Part shown: positions 25,334 to 33,765 of the stretch, in pieces | How positions within the stretch are numbered: the stretch's first letter is position 1 | How the letters are laid out: each line of letters opens with the position of its first letter | Assembly (NCBI GenBank): GCA_017416915.1 | Contig: JAFQAN010000023.1 | Location: 81,628 to 145,627 of the forward strand | From: Alistipes sp. | Lineage (GTDB): Bacteria > Bacteroidota > Bacteroidia > Bacteroidales > Rikenellaceae | Direction of reading: 5' to 3' | DNA: 64,000 bases | Program-made: the position numbers and the translations under genes | Notes under the pieces: generated by a model | What the model saw: the letters and a program-made list of their open reading frames with translations, nothing else | What the model was told of the DNA's origin: nothing | Database searches by the model: none

Positions 25334-25600
25334 TTACTCGATTAAGCCGCACTCTTCGAGACGCTCAATCCAACGTGCAGCGTCGCGCTGTGCCACCTCA
25401 TCGTCGATGCCATAATGCTCTGCCAAAAGGTCAGCAACGTGGTTTACGTCGAACTCCTTGCCCTCGACAGCGCGCCAAAGGTAGAGTGCGCTCTCGTTGA
25501 GCGAGATGATACGTGTAAGGTCGCTACCGAGCTTACCCTGCATAATTACCACATACTCGCCCGCCATCTCGCGGACCTTGTACTGCTGCTTAATCTTCAT
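25334..25600 (-). CDS. PqqD-like peptide-binding protein
   Basis: An 88-aa winged-helix protein of the PqqD/RRE type (VREMAGEYVVIMQG, ISLNESALYLWRAVEG, DAARWIERLEECGLIE). In RiPP pathways PqqD binds the precursor peptide for a radical SAM enzyme; here there is no such enzyme or PQQ gene nearby. Stand-alone copies occur in Bacteroidetes with unknown roles. It is divergent from recQ and possibly co-transcribed with the His-rich protein gene 82 bp downstream. Confidence 0.82.
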   Translation of the reverse strand: MKIKQQYKVREMAGEYVVIMQGKLGSDLTRIISLNESALYLWRAVEGKEFDVNHVADLLAEHYGIDDEVAQRDAARWIERLEECGLIE

Positions 25601-25641
25601 TTATAAAACGGTTAAAATATCCTTGTTTATATATGGTGCGA

Positions 25642-25674
25642 CAAAGGTAGTAAAAAATATCGATATGCAACAAA
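25642..25674 (-). promoter_or_regulatory. Promoter of the PqqD-like gene
   Basis: Minus-strand TTTG (25674-25671), 21-nt spacer, TACCTTTG (25649-25642). It overlaps the recQ promoter region on the other strand. Confidence 0.7.
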
Positions 25675-25681
25675 AAAATTG

Positions 25682-25689
25682 TATCTTTG
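25682..25689 (+). promoter_or_regulatory. -7 box immediately before recQ
   Basis: TATCTTTG ends 4 bp before the recQ ATG, so transcription should begin at or next to the start codon (leaderless mRNA). Confidence 0.65.
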
Positions 25690-25693
25690 TGGT

Positions 25694-27646
25694 ATGAAAC
25701 TTTCCGAGCGACATAGCGCACACACCTTAACAACGCCTATCGACGAGGTGTTGCGTAAGTGGTGGGGCTACACCGACTTCCGCCCTATGCAGCGCGAGAT
25801 TATCGAGTCGATACTCGATGGTCGCGACACCTTAGCACTTATGCCCACAGGTGGCGGCAAGTCGCTCACATATCAGATACCAGCACTCGCTGTCGAGGGT
25901 CTTACAATCGTTGTAACGCCACTTATTGCGCTGATGAAGGACCAGGTCGATCGTCTGCGCTCGTTGGGCATCCCTGCCGTGGCGGTACACTCGGGTATGG
26001 ACTCCCGAAAAATCGAGCTTGCGTTGGATAACTGCACCTACGGCGATACGAAGTTGCTCTACATCGCCCCTGAGCGTCTTGCCACGGAGGCCTTTCGCGC
26101 CCGCCTTACGCGTATGAAGGTGAGCTTCGTGGCGGTGGACGAGGCGCACTGCATATCGCAGTGGGGCTACGACTTCCGACCGTCGTACCTGCGCATAGGC
26201 GAGCTGCGCCGACAGCTACCCGACGCCACATTTCTTGCGCTAACAGCCTCAGCCACAGCAACCGTGGCGGAGGATATTATGTATCGTCTTGGCTTTAACG
26301 AGTCGCACATCATACGCACCAGCTTCGCACGCCCCAACCTATCATACGCGGTACGCGCCACGGAGGATAAATATGAGCAGCTACTGCGCGTGGTACGCAA
26401 CGTCGAGGGTTCGGGCATCGTCTATATCCGCACTCGCGAGGGTGCCGAGCAGCTTGCCGAACTACTGCGTAACGACGGCGTAAATGCCAGCTTCTACCAC
26501 GCAGGGCTTCCCGCTATGGAGCGCTCCATACGTCAGGACGAGTGGCAACAGAACAGGGTGCGTGTGATGGTGGCTACAAACGCCTTTGGTATGGGTATCG
26601 ACAAGGCGGATGTGCGCTTCGTGGTACACTACTCGCTATGCGACTCGTTAGAGGCATACTATCAGGAGGCGGGACGTGCTGGGCGTGATGGCAAGCGCAG
26701 CTATGCCGTGCTGTTGGTCGCCCCCGACGACGCACTACGCATAAAACGCAACTTCGACAACGAGTTTCCGCCAATAGCCCAGATACAGCACATCTACGAG
26801 CGCGTTGCCAACACCCTGCAAGTGGCCATCGGCGATGGCTGCGGCGCATCGTTCAACTTCAACATACACGAGTTTTGCCACCGCGAACGCCTCTACCACG
26901 GCACGGTGGAGAGCGCACTGAAACTGCTCGAACAGAATGGCTATATGACACTTATCGAGGAACACGACAACCCCGCGAAGCTGATGTTCACGTGCAGTCG
27001 CGACTCGCTATACCACCTCAACGCTGGGGGCAACGATATGGATAAGTTGCTACGCACACTACTGCGTATGTATGACGGCCTCTTCTCGACGTTCCGCTCT
27101 ATCGACGAGCTGCAAATTGCCGCCTACGCTGAGCTATCTGCCGAGCGCGTTCACGAGCTGCTGAGCATATTGTGGCGCACACACTCCATTCGCTACATAC
27201 CCTCGTCGCGCTCGCCGATGATACACTTCAACACCGAGCGCCTACCCACCGCCGATATATTCATATCGCCCGACACCTATCGTCGCCGCATAGAGAACCT
27301 CCGTGAGCGCTTCGACAATATGTTGCGCTACGCCACGAACAACGAGCAGTGCCGTAGCACAATCATCGAGCAGTACTTCGGCGATGAGCAGGCTAAGGCG
27401 TGCGGCGTGTGCGACATCTGTCTGCGTAAGCGCCGCGAGAAGCAGCCTGCGTCGAAGAGTGCGACAAGCATACAGCAGCGAGAACAGCAGATTGTCGCAA
27501 TACTTGCCGAGGGCGAGTTACCAATCAAGGAGTTGGTGGCAAGGATGGGCGGCGAGCCAGAGCTATTAGTCAAAATAATTGATAAAATGGTCTCTGATGG
27601 CAAAATTTCGCTGCTACAAAGTGGTAAACTCGGAATAAATGAGTAA
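25694..27646 (+). CDS. recQ: ATP-dependent DNA helicase RecQ
   Basis: About 650 aa. Walker A PTGGGKS (~51-57), DEAH box at 149-152 (AVDEAHCISQWGYDFRPSY), motif VI QEAGRAGRDG, and a zinc-binding region with CRSTIIEQYF and CGVCDICLRKRR. A short winged-helix-like tail follows and ends ~50 aa later; no HRDC domain. It unwinds 3'-5' in recombination and repair. I chose ATG 25694 over TTG 25679 because the latter overlaps the -7 box. An exonuclease gene follows 45 bp downstream. Confidence 0.95.
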   Translation: MKLSERHSAHTLTTPIDEVLRKWWGYTDFRPMQREIIESILDGRDTLALMPTGGGKSLTYQIPALAVEGLTIVVTPLIALMKDQVDRLRSLGIPAVAVHSGMDSRKIELALDNCTYGDTKLLYIAPERLATEAFRARLTRMKVSFVAVDEAHCISQWGYDFRPSYLRIGELRRQLPDATFLALTASATATVAEDIMYRLGFNESHIIRTSFARPNLSYAVRATEDKYEQLLRVVRNVEGSGIVYIRTREGAEQLAELLRNDGVNASFYHAGLPAMERSIRQDEWQQNRVRVMVATNAFGMGIDKADVRFVVHYSLCDSLEAYYQEAGRAGRDGKRSYAVLLVAPDDALRIKRNFDNEFPPIAQIQHIYERVANTLQVAIGDGCGASFNFNIHEFCHRERLYHGTVESALKLLEQNGYMTLIEEHDNPAKLMFTCSRDSLYHLNAGGNDMDKLLRTLLRMYDGLFSTFRSIDELQIAAYAELSAERVHELLSILWRTHSIRYIPSSRSPMIHFNTERLPTADIFISPDTYRRRIENLRERFDNMLRYATNNEQCRSTIIEQYFGDEQAKACGVCDICLRKRREKQPASKSATSIQQREQQIVAILAEGELPIKELVARMGGEPELLVKIIDKMVSDGKISLLQSGKLGINE

Positions 27647-27691
27647 CTTTGTCGGCTGAGCCTCGGCTCCGTAAACAACCATAAAGCATAG

Positions 27692-28324
27692 ATGAGCTAC
27701 CAGCCAACCATAGATAACGATACCGTAGCCGCGATGGAGGCTATACGCTTCGGCGGAGAGATTGTCGTAGTGGATAGCGACGAGCGTGTTGAGCAGGCGT
27801 GCCGCGAACTCGCCCGCCACGACATCATCGGCTTCGACACCGAGACACGGCCCTCATTCAAGGTGGGGGTGTCGCACAAGGTGTCGCTACTGCAACTATC
27901 CACCGCCGACAGGTGCTATCTGTTTCGCCTAAATAGGGTGCGTCTGAGCAACCAGATACTCAAAATCCTCGGCTCACGACGCATCGTCAAGGTAGGTGCG
28001 GACGTTGCTGGCGACATACGCTCGCTACACGCCCTGCGCGACTTCAAGGAGCAGAGCTTCATCGACCTGCAACACGAGGCACCACGCTGGGGTATCGCGG
28101 ATAAGAGCCTGCGTAAGCTCTCGGCAATAGTCCTCGGCAAGCGCGTGTCGAAGGCACAGCGGCTGAGCAACTGGGAGGCAGGGACGCTCACACCACAGCA
28201 GTTGGAGTATGCCGCCACGGATGCCTGGGTGTGCATCAAGATATGGGAGGCACTTCAACAGCAGACACCCACAACAGAGGGGGCTGCAACAGAGGGGGCA
28301 GCGACCTTAAAAACGACAAAATAG
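27692..28324 (+). CDS. 3'-5' exonuclease, DEDDy type
   Basis: A 210-aa RNase D/WRN-type exonuclease domain. Exo I FDTE (Asp49, Glu51), exo II around Asp104/Asp108 (VGADVAGDIRSL), exo III Tyr173-x3-Asp177 (YAATDAW). There is no HRDC domain. It follows recQ on the same strand, recalling the helicase-exonuclease pairing in WRN, so co-function is plausible but inferred. The C-terminal tail carries a short duplication (TEGAATEGAA) outside the fold. Confidence 0.9.
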   Translation: MSYQPTIDNDTVAAMEAIRFGGEIVVVDSDERVEQACRELARHDIIGFDTETRPSFKVGVSHKVSLLQLSTADRCYLFRLNRVRLSNQILKILGSRRIVKVGADVAGDIRSLHALRDFKEQSFIDLQHEAPRWGIADKSLRKLSAIVLGKRVSKAQRLSNWEAGTLTPQQLEYAATDAWVCIKIWEALQQQTPTTEGAATEGAATLKTTK

Positions 28325-28335
28325 AGAAGCAATAT

Positions 28336-29547
28336 ATGAGAACAAGTGAGATACGAAGCATCGTGCATCTTCGTCGCGGCAAAGAGGAGTCGCTCGAACG
28401 TCGCCACCCGTGGGTATTCTCGGGTGCTATCGAGCGTATCACGGAGGGTAGCAAACCCCTTGCCGAGGGCGATATTGTCGATGTTGTTACGCGACAAGGC
28501 GAGTTTATCGCACGTGGACACTACCAGATAGGCTCTATCGCGGTGCGTGTGCTGAGCTTCGAGCAGGAGGAGATTGATAGCGCGTGGTGGCTACGCCGTG
28601 TTGTAGCAGCCAAGCAGCTACGCGAGACCCTCGGTCTGAGCAACAACGACACCACGACGTGCTACCGTCTTATCCACGGCGAGGGCGATATGCTACCTGG
28701 TCTGGTGGTCGATGTCTATGGCAAGGTTGCCGTGGTGCAGTGCCACTCGGTGGGTATGTACCACTCGCGCTCACTCATTGCCGAGGCCATACGCGAAGCC
28801 TATGGCGACCAGATTGAGGCTATCTACGACAAGAGTTCGCAGACGCTGCCCTACAAGGCGGAGCTGGGAGCTATCGACGGCTACCTATGGGGACGTGCCG
28901 CCGAGAAGGACAACATCGTATTGGAGAATGGCCTACGCTTTAAGGTTAATTGGGAGGAGGGTCAGAAGACGGGCTTCTTCATCGACCAACGCGTAAACCG
29001 CGATATGGTGCGCCAGCTTGCTGCGGGACGCAAGGTGCTAAACACCTTCTGCTATACGGGAGGCTTCTCGGTTGCGGCACTTGCGGGTGGCGCCCGCGAG
29101 GTGGTATCTATCGACCTCTCGGAGCGCGCCGTGAAGCTCGCCGACGAGAACGTACGCCTCAACTTCGGCGACGACACGCCACATAGCGCCATCGCTACAA
29201 ATGCCGTGGAGTATTTGAAGGATATAGACGACAGCTACGACCTGATTATCCTCGACCCTCCCGCCTTCGCCAAACATCACAAGGTGCTGGGTAATGCGCT
29301 GCAAGGATACAAGAAGATTAACGTGCGCGCGCTGCAAAAGATACGCCCTGGCGGACTGCTCTTCACCTTCTCTTGCTCGCAGGCAGTAAGCCGCGACCTC
29401 TTCCGCACGACGCTCTTTACCGCCGCCGCCATCGCGCGACGCAAGGTACGTGTAGTGGCGCAGCTAACGCAGCCCGCCGACCACCCGATAAATATATACC
29501 ACCCCGAGGGAGAGTACCTCAAAGGCTTGGTGCTGTATGTAGAATAG
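28336..29547 (+). CDS. Class I SAM-dependent rRNA methyltransferase, RlmI-like
   Basis: A 403-aa RNA m5C methyltransferase of the RlmI family (23S rRNA C1962 in E. coli). N-terminal PUA domain (RHPWVFSGAI); then DMLPGLVVDVYG, GQKTGFFIDQRVNR, the SAM site VLNTFCYTGGFSVAALAGGA, LDPPAFAKH, and the catalytic TFSCS. The start at 28336, 11 bp after the exonuclease stop, replaces a longer frame overlapping the exonuclease gene. Confidence 0.93.
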   Translation: MRTSEIRSIVHLRRGKEESLERRHPWVFSGAIERITEGSKPLAEGDIVDVVTRQGEFIARGHYQIGSIAVRVLSFEQEEIDSAWWLRRVVAAKQLRETLGLSNNDTTTCYRLIHGEGDMLPGLVVDVYGKVAVVQCHSVGMYHSRSLIAEAIREAYGDQIEAIYDKSSQTLPYKAELGAIDGYLWGRAAEKDNIVLENGLRFKVNWEEGQKTGFFIDQRVNRDMVRQLAAGRKVLNTFCYTGGFSVAALAGGAREVVSIDLSERAVKLADENVRLNFGDDTPHSAIATNAVEYLKDIDDSYDLIILDPPAFAKHHKVLGNALQGYKKINVRALQKIRPGGLLFTFSCSQAVSRDLFRTTLFTAAAIARRKVRVVAQLTQPADHPINIYHPEGEYLKGLVLYVE

Positions 29548-29569
29548 AGATAAAACAAAAGTATAGACA

Positions 29570-29848
29570 ATGAGACAGAGAGTATTACTTCTTGGCGTCG
29601 CCACGCTGCTTTGCGCCTGCGCAAACAAGAAAGGCGACATTACCATCGACGAGCAGAACGCAATGTCGATAGCTTACGACCAGAGCTACGAGCTAAGCCA
29701 AAACATCGTGAACGCAACCACCTACGATGAGTTCAAGGCGGCACGTGCTGCCCTCAACGACTACGAGGCAGCTTTCCGCACACAGATTGGCGGTGAGGAG
29801 TATCAGATATTCCTCGAAGAGTGTAATATGATGCTTAACGAATTGTAA
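29570..29848 (+). CDS. Small lipoprotein
   Basis: 92 aa with lipobox LCAC (Cys17). The mature part is helical and acidic (YDEFKAARAALNDYEAAFRTQ), with no family recognised. It is the first of three closely spaced genes (gaps 11 and 1 bp) for small envelope-targeted helical proteins; shared helical character suggests a common envelope role. Confidence 0.75.
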   Translation: MRQRVLLLGVATLLCACANKKGDITIDEQNAMSIAYDQSYELSQNIVNATTYDEFKAARAALNDYEAAFRTQIGGEEYQIFLEECNMMLNEL

Positions 29849-29859
29849 GAAGGGACGTT

Positions 29860-30585
29860 ATGAAGAAGTTATTTGCAAAAATAGCAGCCTACGCAGTAGT
29901 CGTTATACTGCTTCTTCTCGCCACTAAGTGCGACCACGGCGTAAAGATTACCACCCCACAGCGCGATGCTAAGCGTATCGCCGAGCTTGCCGAGCTTGTT
30001 GAGAGCGAAGCGGACTTGCGCGCTGTCGAGAAACTTGCCACGAAGTATGAGCTTGCCTATCGCAAGAGCATAAGCGGCGCTGCGGCAATGAAGTTTAAGC
30101 GTTTAGCAGAGCCTGCACTTATCGCTGCTGGCGATCGTCGCGACGCCTTCCGTGAGACAGAAGACTACCTCTTGGCACAGCAGACGCAACTCAACGACAA
30201 GCTAAGCCTGCTGGATGCCGCTTGGCAGCTGCCGCTCACCACCGCCGAGGAGCAGCTGAGCGAGATACAGGCCAACAACAACGCCATCGCCGAGATGGAG
30301 GCTACCTTAGCCGAGCTAACCTCTAAAAAGGAGCAACTTGGCTTCGAGGTTGTCGATAAGGGCTACCCCGAGGAGTTGCTTGCCGAAATTGGCAAGGTGG
30401 AGGATGAAATCTCTGCCAACGAGAAGCGTATCAGCGAGTTGCAGCGCGCCAATACCGTTATTGAGTACGCCTACAAGTTGCAGCAGGGCGCAGATATTTA
30501 CAGCTTTGCCGTAACAGTGGAGTGTGCCGAGGAGGAAGCAACCGAAGAGGTTGAGACGGAGGTTGAGACAGATTACGTAGAGTAA
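29860..30585 (+). CDS. Membrane-anchored coiled-coil protein
   Basis: 241 aa. The N-terminal segment (~5-23) is hydrophobic, followed by Cys24 (LLLATKC), which could be a weak lipobox. Residues ~90-200 are strongly coiled-coil (EEQLSEIQANNNAIAEMEA; ISANEKRISELQRA). The tail is acidic (EEATEEVETEVETD). No enzymatic motif. It is the middle gene of the three-gene envelope set. Confidence 0.75.
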   Translation: MKKLFAKIAAYAVVVILLLLATKCDHGVKITTPQRDAKRIAELAELVESEADLRAVEKLATKYELAYRKSISGAAAMKFKRLAEPALIAAGDRRDAFRETEDYLLAQQTQLNDKLSLLDAAWQLPLTTAEEQLSEIQANNNAIAEMEATLAELTSKKEQLGFEVVDKGYPEELLAEIGKVEDEISANEKRISELQRANTVIEYAYKLQQGADIYSFAVTVECAEEEATEEVETEVETDYVE

Positions 30586-30586
30586 T

Positions 30587-30985
30587 ATGAAGAGATTGAT
30601 ATGGGCGATGTTGCTCGTCGTGGGCTGCAACGCCACACCATCAAACGATAATGCCACAGACGACTCTGTGGCATTATCGTATATCGACCCCGAGGAGGTT
30701 GCTACGCGGTATGATTCGCTCTTCACGGCGCTTGAAGGTCGTTACGAGCGACTGCGCGAGGAGCGCATTGCGGCGTACGCAGCTACACGTAGCGAGGTGC
30801 GCGATAGCCTGCTGCGCGCCAATGATGCGGCGTGTAATGCGCTGAGTGAGGAGCTTGCCGCAACGGATAGGGAGTGGCTTGCAGTGTCGCGCGAGCTGTT
30901 GGAGCGTTGCGATAGCAGCTTCACGGAGCTATGCGCGCTACGCGGCATCGACTCTGCGACGTTGGCAAAGAGGGTAAGGCGATAG
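30587..30985 (+). CDS. Small lipoprotein with embedded inverted repeat
   Basis: 132 aa, lipobox VVGC (Cys14), helical charged mature part (YERLREERIAAYAATRSEVR). It starts 1 bp after the preceding gene. Just after the lipobox the DNA forms a perfect 16-bp inverted repeat (30645-30680). The last 65 bp overlap the antisense 3' end of the convergent lipoprotein gene. Function unknown. Confidence 0.75.
   Translation: MKRLIWAMLLVVGCNATPSNDNATDDSVALSYIDPEEVATRYDSLFTALEGRYERLREERIAAYAATRSEVRDSLLRANDAACNALSEELAATDREWLAVSRELLERCDSSFTELCALRGIDSATLAKRVRR
30645..30680. repeat. Perfect inverted repeat inside a coding region
   Basis: ACGATAATGCCACAGA (30645-30660) pairs perfectly with TCTGTGGCATTATCGT (30665-30680), 4-nt loop CGAC. 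It lies ~60 nt after the start codon. Confidence 0.92.
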
Positions 30986-32825
30986 CGCAAATAGGAGCGG
31001 GGCGCGATAGGCGTTCCCAGGCGTTCTCAGTCGTGCGAGGCTGCATAGATACACTTGCCGACCTATTAGAAAGTGATGCCGAAGAGACGCTATTAGAGAC
31101 TTTGACAAGATCTATTTTGCCCGCATATAGAACTATTGGAGGCGTTTTTACTAAGAAGTTTAGCGATGGCTTATTTTCATCATATTCAAACACCTCTGCT
31201 GAAAGGCCTGTATATTCAATTCCGTCAATCTCATTTACTGCAATGTTGCAAGTAATATTACCACTTGCATCCATAGAGAATCGGTATGGCGTTACGTCGT
31301 CGTCCCACACAATGTTCTCAATACCAGCCTCCCAATATGTGTGAGCATATCGCCAAACCATATAAACTCCGTCTGCATCATCATCCAAAAAGGTTGTTTC
31401 GACTAAGCATAGATTATCATCCTCGTCAAGCAAAGCGACCACAGGAGCATTTGGCAGCTGAGCGCTAAGACCTGTAACCTCAAACCACTCTCCTTCGGCA
31501 TTATAATCAATTGTTACAGTAAAGTCTTGCTCACTATCGTCGAGATCTTCGAGAGTGATTCCGTTCTCATCATACACCAACGCTTGATATGTCGTAGCAA
31601 TATATGTACCTATCCAACGCTGGTATTTATTAGGGAGCGTAGATGACGGCTCGGTAACAGTAACCGATATTGCCTCACTTCTCTCAGACCCGTTTTCCGC
31701 ATAGAACGAATATTCACCCGTCTTCGTGGGGGTAAAAGGATTGCTAACCTCAGCGTACGGATCAAGATTGTATATCACGCTCGACGCCGTTACATCTTTA
31801 CCCGCCTGAGTAACAGTAAACTCTACGCTCTCGCCAAGCTCGATAACGTCACTATCAGCCGACAGAGTTATAGGCTCTGTAATTTCGGGCGCCTGTATAG
31901 GAGGTGTTATCTCGCCTGTCTCGTCGATGTAGCTTATCTCGACAAGTATCATTTCTTCTCTTTCATCATTTTCACAATTGATTAAGCATACCTTAGGATA
32001 ACCGTCGTCGTCAAATGACCATCTAAGCGTCCCTCTAAACGTTCCACTATCATTTTGCGAACTATCGTATCTTTCTGTAAAAGAGGTAATATAGTTCTTA
32101 GACCTCTGTCCTGTAAGACCAGTAGGCAACAATCCAAGCGACAGAGTCTCTATTTCCCAAAGGTAGCCTAAAAGAAAATCAGCAATATCGATATTTACAA
32201 GATTGGCGTTGTTTGTATCATATTGCAGAGTTGTCATATATCGATTAAACTCGTTAGCAACATAACTATATTTTTCCTCGATACTCATCAAATTTCCATC
32301 GCGCCATCTATAAGTGGTTGTAGATTCTAGTCCAACTCCCCATACACTACCTACAAGATAACCATTCGCATCGTATGTATATGCAGAGTCACCCAACAAC
32401 TCTACATAACCTTTGTCGTTCAAATAGATATTTTCTCGCCAAGTATAATCATTATCCACATCAACCTGAGTAAACTTAATTAAGCCTAAATCCTGCGCCA
32501 CATAGTCAAACTTGTCTAATACCCACCAATCACTACCATATTCATTAGTATAAATGGTTGTTCGCTCCTCTACTCGATTCTTATCATCGTAGTTAAAGTA
32601 AAAAGTGATTTGTTCGTCATCAATGAAGTAGGCATCATCCGAAGTAACCTGTATCTTAGAGACCATTCGCTGCTCAACGCTCTCTACGGGAGGCTCGGGT
32701 GTTGGCTTATCATCGGGATTTGGCTCGGGATTGATAGTCGAATCGGGAGCATCAGGCGTACAAGCAGCAAAAACAAGTGCAAAAGAGACGCCTATCGTCT
32801 TAATAGTTCTACTTAACATCTTCAT
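30921..32825 (-). CDS. Large lipoprotein whose C-terminus runs into a repeat
   Basis: A 634-aa lipoprotein (lipobox AAC, Cys22) with a Pro/Asp linker (~27-48), a YD-repeat-like beta region (~50-270), an Ig-like domain (~320-400; DVIELGESVEFTVTQAG, GEYSFYAENG) and a lipocalin/DUF-like C-terminal domain to ~580. The last ~45 residues (from about VSMQPRTTENAWERLSRP) are encoded by a 10-bp-array repeat and by antisense of the neighbouring gene. The native end may therefore have been replaced. Function unknown. Confidence 0.72.
   Translation of the reverse strand: MKMLSRTIKTIGVSFALVFAACTPDAPDSTINPEPNPDDKPTPEPPVESVEQRMVSKIQVTSDDAYFIDDEQITFYFNYDDKNRVEERTTIYTNEYGSDWWVLDKFDYVAQDLGLIKFTQVDVDNDYTWRENIYLNDKGYVELLGDSAYTYDANGYLVGSVWGVGLESTTTYRWRDGNLMSIEEKYSYVANEFNRYMTTLQYDTNNANLVNIDIADFLLGYLWEIETLSLGLLPTGLTGQRSKNYITSFTERYDSSQNDSGTFRGTLRWSFDDDGYPKVCLINCENDEREEMILVEISYIDETGEITPPIQAPEITEPITLSADSDVIELGESVEFTVTQAGKDVTASSVIYNLDPYAEVSNPFTPTKTGEYSFYAENGSERSEAISVTVTEPSSTLPNKYQRWIGTYIATTYQALVYDENGITLEDLDDSEQDFTVTIDYNAEGEWFEVTGLSAQLPNAPVVALLDEDDNLCLVETTFLDDDADGVYMVWRYAHTYWEAGIENIVWDDDVTPYRFSMDASGNITCNIAVNEIDGIEYTGLSAEVFEYDENKPSLNFLVKTPPIVLYAGKIDLVKVSNSVSSASLSNRSASVSMQPRTTENAWERLSRPAPICAIALPSLPTSQSRCRVARIAP
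31011..31030. repeat. Short 10-bp array within the lipoprotein 3' end
   Basis: GCGTTCCCAG, GCGTTCTCAG and then TCGTGCGAGG, the same order as the flank of the element at 43324-43365. It is in frame with the lipoprotein tail. Confidence 0.8.
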
Positions 32826-32860
32826 AATATATAGATTAATTGTCTCTGCGTTATATAAAA

Positions 32861-32889
32861 GGGTTGTTCATAACAAAGTTGAATAACCC
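32861..32889 (-). terminator. Terminator of the 127-aa lipoprotein gene
   Basis: GGGTTGTTC (32861-32869) pairs with GAATAACCC (32881-32889, one wobble), placed between the 127-aa gene stop and the next lipoprotein start. In the minus direction it is followed by a T/A-rich run. Confidence 0.55.
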
Positions 32890-32914
32890 CACTCGAATAA
32901 TTCAAAATTGGATG

Positions 32915-33298
32915 CTATCGCGTAAATACATACCACACGTAATCTCCCACGTAGTAGTTGAAGCCATTAAGCTCAATACGTTTAGCAGATACAGAGATGT
33001 CATACTCGCCACAGAGCTGGCACGAGGTCTCCAACACCTTTAAGTATCTGTTATCCTTGTGATAGTCATAGGTGAAATTCTCAACACGGCTATCGCCATT
33101 TGTAAACGAATAGGCAACCGAGCCGGTAGAGTCCTTATTGAAGGTTACCACAATCTTTGTGCCTGCATCGTTGGTCTGATTCCACGAGCCTACGATATTG
33201 CCACTCTCAAAAGTCTCCTCCTTGTCGCAAGAGATGGTCAATGCACCTGCCATAACAACAGCTGCCAACACCATAAAATAGTGTAAAAATTTCTTCAT
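32915..33298 (-). CDS. Lipocalin-like small lipoprotein
   Basis: 127 aa, lipobox TISC (Cys24). The mature part starts with NIVGSWNQT and has beta-rich runs (TKIVVTFNKDSTGSVAYSF), typical of the small lipocalin-like lipoproteins of Bacteroidetes. Two cysteines (TSCQLCG) near residue 92-95. Its own -7 box lies upstream. Ligand unknown. Confidence 0.8.
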   Translation of the reverse strand: MKKFLHYFMVLAAVVMAGALTISCDKEETFESGNIVGSWNQTNDAGTKIVVTFNKDSTGSVAYSFTNGDSRVENFTYDYHKDNRYLKVLETSCQLCGEYDISVSAKRIELNGFNYYVGDYVWYVFTR

Positions 33299-33379
33299 AA
33301 GTAGTTGATTTAATTGTTTATAAATTGTTGTATCGCGTATTCAACTCACAATATGTTACACACAAAACATTTGCTTACA

Positions 33380-33387
33380 CAAAGATA
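33380..33387 (-). promoter_or_regulatory. -7 box upstream of the lipocalin-like gene
   Basis: Minus-strand TATCTTTG, 82 bp before the start. A TTTG (33414-33411) is present at a rather long 23-nt spacing. Confidence 0.5.
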
Positions 33388-33411
33388 AACACTATAACCT
33401 CCATAAACGAC

Positions 33412-33442
33412 AAAACAGTGTAGCCATAAGCTCCACTGTTTT
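33412..33442 (-). terminator. Terminator after the HTH gene
   Basis: AAAACAGTG (33412-33420) pairs with CACTGTTTT (33434-33442). It lies 5 bp beyond the stop of the small HTH gene. Confidence 0.6.
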
Positions 33443-33446
33443 GTTG

Positions 33447-33674
33447 CTATTTTTGCATCATCCCCCTCTCAAAATCTCGGGATAAATCTTCAAAAAAGTT
33501 GTGGTTGAGCGTGATAGATATGCGCATAAGCAACTCTGTGTCTATACTATCTTTTGCAAAGATTTTATAGACATTCGTGCGGTCGCAAGAGAGGTGTCGT
33601 GCAAACCAAACAACACTCCTCTCTTGTCTATCGAGTTCGGCACGGATAGCTTCGCCAATGGATATACGCTTCAT
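33447..33674 (-). CDS. Small XRE-like helix-turn-helix protein
   Basis: 75 aa, essentially one HTH domain (IGEAIRAELDRQERSVVWFA, LSCDRTNVYKIFAKD, TELLMRISITLNHNFFEDL), like small Cro/CI-type regulators common in Bacteroidetes. Single gene, same strand as the RNA candidate that ends ~90 bp upstream. Targets unknown. Confidence 0.8.
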   Translation of the reverse strand: MKRISIGEAIRAELDRQERSVVWFARHLSCDRTNVYKIFAKDSIDTELLMRISITLNHNFFEDLSRDFERGMMQK

Positions 33675-33765
33675 ACGGACGAGTGTGGGTTGCAGGTCAA
33701 AAAGATATTTTCAGCATTGTTTGTGATGTTTAACAAAGGATTAACACTCACTACCCACAAACCAC

